From Roseiarcus sp963741845 (GTDB lineage: Bacteria; Pseudomonadota; Alphaproteobacteria; Rhizobiales; Beijerinckiaceae): a stretch of 64,000 bases of DNA. The position numbers were made by a program, and so were the translations under genes. The notes under the pieces are model-generated. The model worked only from the letters and a program-made list of their open reading frames with translations, ran no database searches and was not told the DNA's origin. Shown here one piece after another: positions 60,843 to 64,000 of this stretch. The stretch's first letter is position 1. Each line of letters starts with the position of its first letter. The stretch is taken from NCBI GenBank assembly GCA_963741845.1, contig CAVUJV010000023.1:186001-250000 (forward strand), read 5' to 3'.

Positions 60843-62231
60843 TCAGGCGCGCCGCTGGCGCGCATCCGCCTTCGCGGGTCTGTCGGGCTTCCGGCCGCCG
60901 CGCAGCCACGCGGGGACGTCCGCCCGCTTGCGCGCCGGTCCTCCTCGCTCGGGCTGCGGCGTGCGCTGGCCTTCGGGCCGCGGTGTGCGTTGGCCTTCGG
61001 GCCGAGGCGTGCGCTGGCCTTCGGGCCGCTGCTGCGCGGCGGTGGACTTCGGGGCGAAGGCGCCGCGGCGGTCGATCTTCGGCAGGTCGAGCCGCGTCAG
61101 ACGCTCGATGGCGCGCAGGAGATCGCGCTCGGCGTGATCGCAGAGGGACACCGCACGGCCGGAAGCGCCGGCTCTCGCGGTGCGGCCGATGCGATGCACA
61201 TAAGCCTCCGCGACCTCCGGCAGTTCATAGTTGACGACATGCGTGACGCCGTCGATGTCGATGCCGCGCGCGGCGATGTCGGTCGCGACAAGCGCGCGCG
61301 TCGCGCCGGAGCGGAAGGCGCTCAGCGTGCGCTCGCGCTGGCCCTGGCTCTTGTTGCCATGGATCGCGGCGGCGTTGACGCCGGCCTCGCCGAGCGACTT
61401 CGCGACCCTGTCCGCGCCGCGCTTCGTCCGGGTGAAGACGATGACGCGCGACATTGCCGCGTCGCCGAACAGCTCGACTAGCAGCGCAGGCTTCCGCGCC
61501 GACTCGATGAGCACGATGCTTTGTTCGACGCGGTCGGCTGTGCGGGCGGCCGGGGTAACCGAGACCTCGATGGGATCGCGCAGCAACTCGTCAGCGAGCG
61601 CGCGGATATCGCGGGGCATGGTCGCCGAGAAGAACAGGTTCTGCCGCGACTTCGGAAGCTCGCTGACGATCCGGCGGATGGGCTTGACGAATCCGAGGTC
61701 GAGCATCTGGTCGACCTCGTCGAGCACGAGGAATTCGACCGCGCGCAGATTGGCGACGCGCGCCTCGATATGATCGAGCAGCCGTCCGGGCGTGGCGACG
61801 AGCACGTCGACTCCCGCCTGGAGCGCGCGGATCTGCGCGCCATGCGGAACGCCGCCAAAAATGACGGCGACCTTGAGCGGCGCCTTCTTGCTGAGATCGC
61901 GAAAGCTCTGCGCGATCTGGCTGGCGAGTTCGCGCGTCGGGCAGAGGACGAGCGCGCGGGCGCCGCCGCGCGGCGCGGGCCGGCGGTCGGAAGCGAGCTT
62001 GTGCAGGATTGGCAGGGCGAAGGCGGCCGTCTTGCCGGTTCCCGTCTGGGCGACGCCGACCAGGTCGCGGCCCTTCATGAGCGGGGGGATGGATTGCGCC
62101 TGAATGGGGGTGGGACGCGTGAAGCCGAGCTCGGCCAGCGCAGAGTTAAGGGGCGCGGCGAGGCCGAACCCGTGAAAGTCGTTCAAGAGGACCTGTCTTT
62201 CAAAATGCAGCCGCGGCGCGTTCTCGCGCAT
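60843..62231 (-). CDS. rhlE: DEAD-box RNA helicase, RhlE-like, with DEVD motif
   Basis: A DEAD-box helicase of about 462 residues. The Q-motif is GFTRPTPIQAQSIP, Walker A is AQTGTGKTAAFALP, motif Ib region is VATPGRLLDHIEA, motif II reads LDEVDQMLDLGF (DEVD instead of DEAD), motif III is FSATMP, and VATDIAARGIDI with HRIGRTARAG are motifs V and VI. The C-terminal tail is basic with a triple PEGQRTP repeat. RhlE-type proteins help ribosome assembly and RNA turnover. The start at 62231 is one of several candidates; a longer frame starts at 62291. Confidence 0.9.
   Translation of the reverse strand: MRENAPRLHFERQVLLNDFHGFGLAAPLNSALAELGFTRPTPIQAQSIPPLMKGRDLVGVAQTGTGKTAAFALPILHKLASDRRPAPRGGARALVLCPTRELASQIAQSFRDLSKKAPLKVAVIFGGVPHGAQIRALQAGVDVLVATPGRLLDHIEARVANLRAVEFLVLDEVDQMLDLGFVKPIRRIVSELPKSRQNLFFSATMPRDIRALADELLRDPIEVSVTPAARTADRVEQSIVLIESARKPALLVELFGDAAMSRVIVFTRTKRGADRVAKSLGEAGVNAAAIHGNKSQGQRERTLSAFRSGATRALVATDIAARGIDIDGVTHVVNYELPEVAEAYVHRIGRTARAGASGRAVSLCDHAERDLLRAIERLTRLDLPKIDRRGAFAPKSTAAQQRPEGQRTPRPEGQRTPRPEGQRTPQPERGGPARKRADVPAWLRGGRKPDRPAKADARQRRA
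60958..61029. repeat. three tandem 24-bp repeats in the helicase tail
   Basis: Three copies, at 60958-60981, 60982-61005 and 61006-61029, encode repeated PEGQRTP motifs. They differ by a few bases. The number of copies may vary between strains. Confidence 0.9.
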
Positions 62232-62442
62232 GTCGTGGCAGCGGAAGTTTGGGAGGCGCCCCGCGTGTCCGGGCGCCGAAGTGATTTTCATTCGAGAGCG
62301 CCGGAGGCGGGCGTTGAACCCTCACGCGGCCGGAGCGCCTGATGGCCAGACCGAGGCGGGCTAGCGCGGGTCTCGTGAACGATAAGGCGCGAAAAGTCAA
62401 CGAGATTCGGTTGCGGAACGCAAATGAAAGCTCGCCGCCCGG

Positions 62443-64000
62443 TCAGGCGCTGACGGCCAGATAGCCGTGGAAGCGCTGCCTAAGCTCCGTCTTGAGCAGC
62501 TTGCCGGTCGCGGTATGGGGCAGACTCTCCACGAAGGCGACGTCGTCGGGCAACTGCCATTTCGGCAGCCTCTCGGAGAGGAAGGCGATCAGCGACTCTT
62601 TCGTCGGCTTATGGCCCTCGCGCGGCTGCACGATAAGGAGCGGGCGCTCCTGCCAGACAGGATGCGCGACCGCGATGACGGCGGCCTCGAAGACGTCGGG
62701 ATGAAGAAGGGCGAGGTTCTCGATCTCGATCGAGGAGATCCATTCGCCGCCGGATTTGATGACGTCCTTGAGACGATCCGTGAGCTGCACATAACCGTCC
62801 GGATCGATCGTGCCGACATCGCCGGTGCCGAACCAGCCGTCGTCGTCGACGACCTTGCCGCCTTCGCCCTTGAAATAGCCCGAGATCACCCAGTTGCCCC
62901 GCACTTTCAGCTCGCCGACGGAGACGCCGTCATGAGGCTGGTCCTGCCCGTCCCGGCCGACGATCTTGAGTTCGATCCCGCAGACCTGACGTCCCTGAGT
63001 CGCCTGCACGGCGGCTAATTCGCTCGCCGGCGCGGCCTCGTGCTTTGCGAGCGGCGCGGCGACGGTGGCAAGCGGGCTCGTCTCGGTCATGCCCCAGGCC
63101 TGCATGGTGGTGACGCCGAGGAGATCGCGGAATTTGTCGATCGTCGCGCGCGGGACCGCCGCGCCGCCCGAGATCACCGTTTCGAGCTTGATCTTCTCAA
63201 GATCGAGCCGCTCGCGATTGGCCTCGACCCAGGCGAGATAGTTGAGCCAGATCGTGGGAATGCCGAGCGCCTTGGTGCATTGCTCTTGTTCAAGAAGCAT
63301 ATGGATGCTTTCGGGATCGAGCTTCGGGCCGGGCAGCACGAGCTTTGCGCCGCACATGGCGGCGGAGAAGGGCACGCTCCAGGCGTTGGCGTGGAAGAGC
63401 GGCACGATGACGAGAATCGAGTCGCGCGCCCGCAAGCCGAGCGCGTCCGCCGCGCAGGCCGCAAAGGCATGCAGCACCGTCGAGCGGTGGCTGTAAAGCA
63501 CGCCTTTCGGATTGCCGGTGGTTCCGGATGTGTAGCAGAGCGTCGAGGCCGTGTTTTCATCGAAGGTTGGCCAATCGAAGTCGGGCGAAGCCTTTGCGAT
63601 CAACGCCTCGTAGACAAGCGGCTGCACGTTCTTCATTTTCGGCGCGAGGCCGGGCTCGCAGAGCGCGATCCAGCCGCGCACGAGAGGAAGCCTCGGCGCA
63701 AGCTCATCGACCAGCGGCGCGAATACGGGGTCGAAGAAGACGAAGGCGTCTTCAGCGTGATGCATGATGTACTGGAGCTGCTCCGGAAAGAGCCTCGGAT
63801 TGACCGTATGCAGGATGCGTCCGGAGCCAGTCACGCCGTAGTAGAGTTCGAGATGGCGGTGGCCGTTCCAGGCGAGCGTCGCGATCCGTTCGCCTCGGCT
63901 TGCGCCGAGCGCCTCGAGCGCGTTGGCGAGCCGCTTCGCGCGGGATGCGACCTCGCGATAAGTCGAGCGATGAAAGGTCCCGTCGGGATAGCGGGAGACG
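62443..64000 (-). CDS. long/medium-chain acyl-CoA synthetase (partial, N-terminus outside window)
   Basis: About 519 residues of an AMP-binding acyl-CoA synthetase, open to the window end on the upstream side. Motifs are YTSGTTGNPKGVLYSHRS, VVPLFHANAWSVPFSAAMCG, QAWGMTETSPLATV, WFGTGDVGTIDPDGYVQL, SGGEWISSIEIENL and HTATGKLLKTELRQRF. The H-A-N-A-W and the Thr-rich P-loop are typical of fatty-acyl-CoA ligases of the AlkK/FadD type. It activates a fatty acid for degradation or other use. No beta-oxidation genes are in this window. Confidence 0.93.
   Translation of the reverse strand, partial: VSRYPDGTFHRSTYREVASRAKRLANALEALGASRGERIATLAWNGHRHLELYYGVTGSGRILHTVNPRLFPEQLQYIMHHAEDAFVFFDPVFAPLVDELAPRLPLVRGWIALCEPGLAPKMKNVQPLVYEALIAKASPDFDWPTFDENTASTLCYTSGTTGNPKGVLYSHRSTVLHAFAACAADALGLRARDSILVIVPLFHANAWSVPFSAAMCGAKLVLPGPKLDPESIHMLLEQEQCTKALGIPTIWLNYLAWVEANRERLDLEKIKLETVISGGAAVPRATIDKFRDLLGVTTMQAWGMTETSPLATVAAPLAKHEAAPASELAAVQATQGRQVCGIELKIVGRDGQDQPHDGVSVGELKVRGNWVISGYFKGEGGKVVDDDGWFGTGDVGTIDPDGYVQLTDRLKDVIKSGGEWISSIEIENLALLHPDVFEAAVIAVAHPVWQERPLLIVQPREGHKPTKESLIAFLSERLPKWQLPDDVAFVESLPHTATGKLLKTELRQRFHGYLAVSA

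Noticed and set aside
60958..61029. CRISPR-like array
   Set aside because: Three 24-bp units without spacers, in frame within a helicase gene.

Overview
The window is about 64 kb of GC-rich chromosome that reads as an alphaproteobacterium, most likely of the order Hyphomicrobiales. Beijerinckiaceae or Methylocystaceae-like is possible but is only inference. The evidence is the radA-cvpA-purF order, a full ccoNOQPGHIS cluster, a CIRCE-controlled groESL operon, a two-subunit aconitase X, several small proteins of alphaproteobacterial type, a pqqA gene and a PEP-CTERM protein. I see no phage, integrase, transposase, CRISPR, rRNA or tRNA.

Layout. 1-8.1 kb holds a lactate 2-monooxygenase-like flavoenzyme (cut by the window edge), a divergent aminobenzoate/benzoate-type CoA ligase, xylulokinase, a DUF900 lipoprotein hydrolase, transaldolase and a chromate transporter. 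8-12 kb holds small proteins, a glycosyltransferase with an LpxH-like phosphatase, and a short-chain dehydrogenase. 12-16 kb is the PQQ-related block: a 25-codon pqqA without other pqq genes, a lactate permease, a small cytochrome c and a PQQ-type sugar (sorbosone-like) dehydrogenase, followed by an XRE-cupin regulator. 17.2-21.4 kb is a complete Mla-type lipid transport operon (permease, ATPase, MCE protein, lipoprotein). 22.4-24.6 kb is CIRCE-groES-groEL. 25-32 kb has a GGDEF-EAL protein, small secreted proteins, a patatin-like hydrolase and a GntP permease.

32.3-40.7 kb (minus strand) is the whole high-affinity cbb3 oxidase operon with its copper-loading and assembly genes plus a CBS-domain protein. 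41-44.8 kb is radA-cvpA-purF. 44.8-50.6 kb has an OFA-type antiporter with its 41-residue partner, an aldo/keto reductase, a PEP-CTERM protein, a drug/metabolite exporter and a second dehydrogenase. 51-54.6 kb holds envelope-related enzymes (acyltransferase 3, polysaccharide deacetylase, GH25 lysozyme lipoprotein). The end has hybrid malic enzyme, a P450, a YjbR-like protein, aconitase X (two subunits), an RhlE-like helicase and a truncated acyl-CoA synthetase.

Two signals deserve most attention. First, a dispersed non-coding repeat is present twice in opposite orientation, at 31.95-32.27 kb and 50.58-50.99 kb. It has a gap-free 204-bp body and a separate promoter-like head, and both copies sit between the 3' ends of convergent genes. 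Second, there is an orphan pqqA beside a PQQ-type dehydrogenase locus. In addition, thirteen otherwise normal genes carry about sixteen frameshifts, and every one is a net +1. This includes groES, ccoP and transaldolase, so sequencing or assembly insertions are more likely than gene decay. Frameshifted genes are therefore annotated as single CDS spans.
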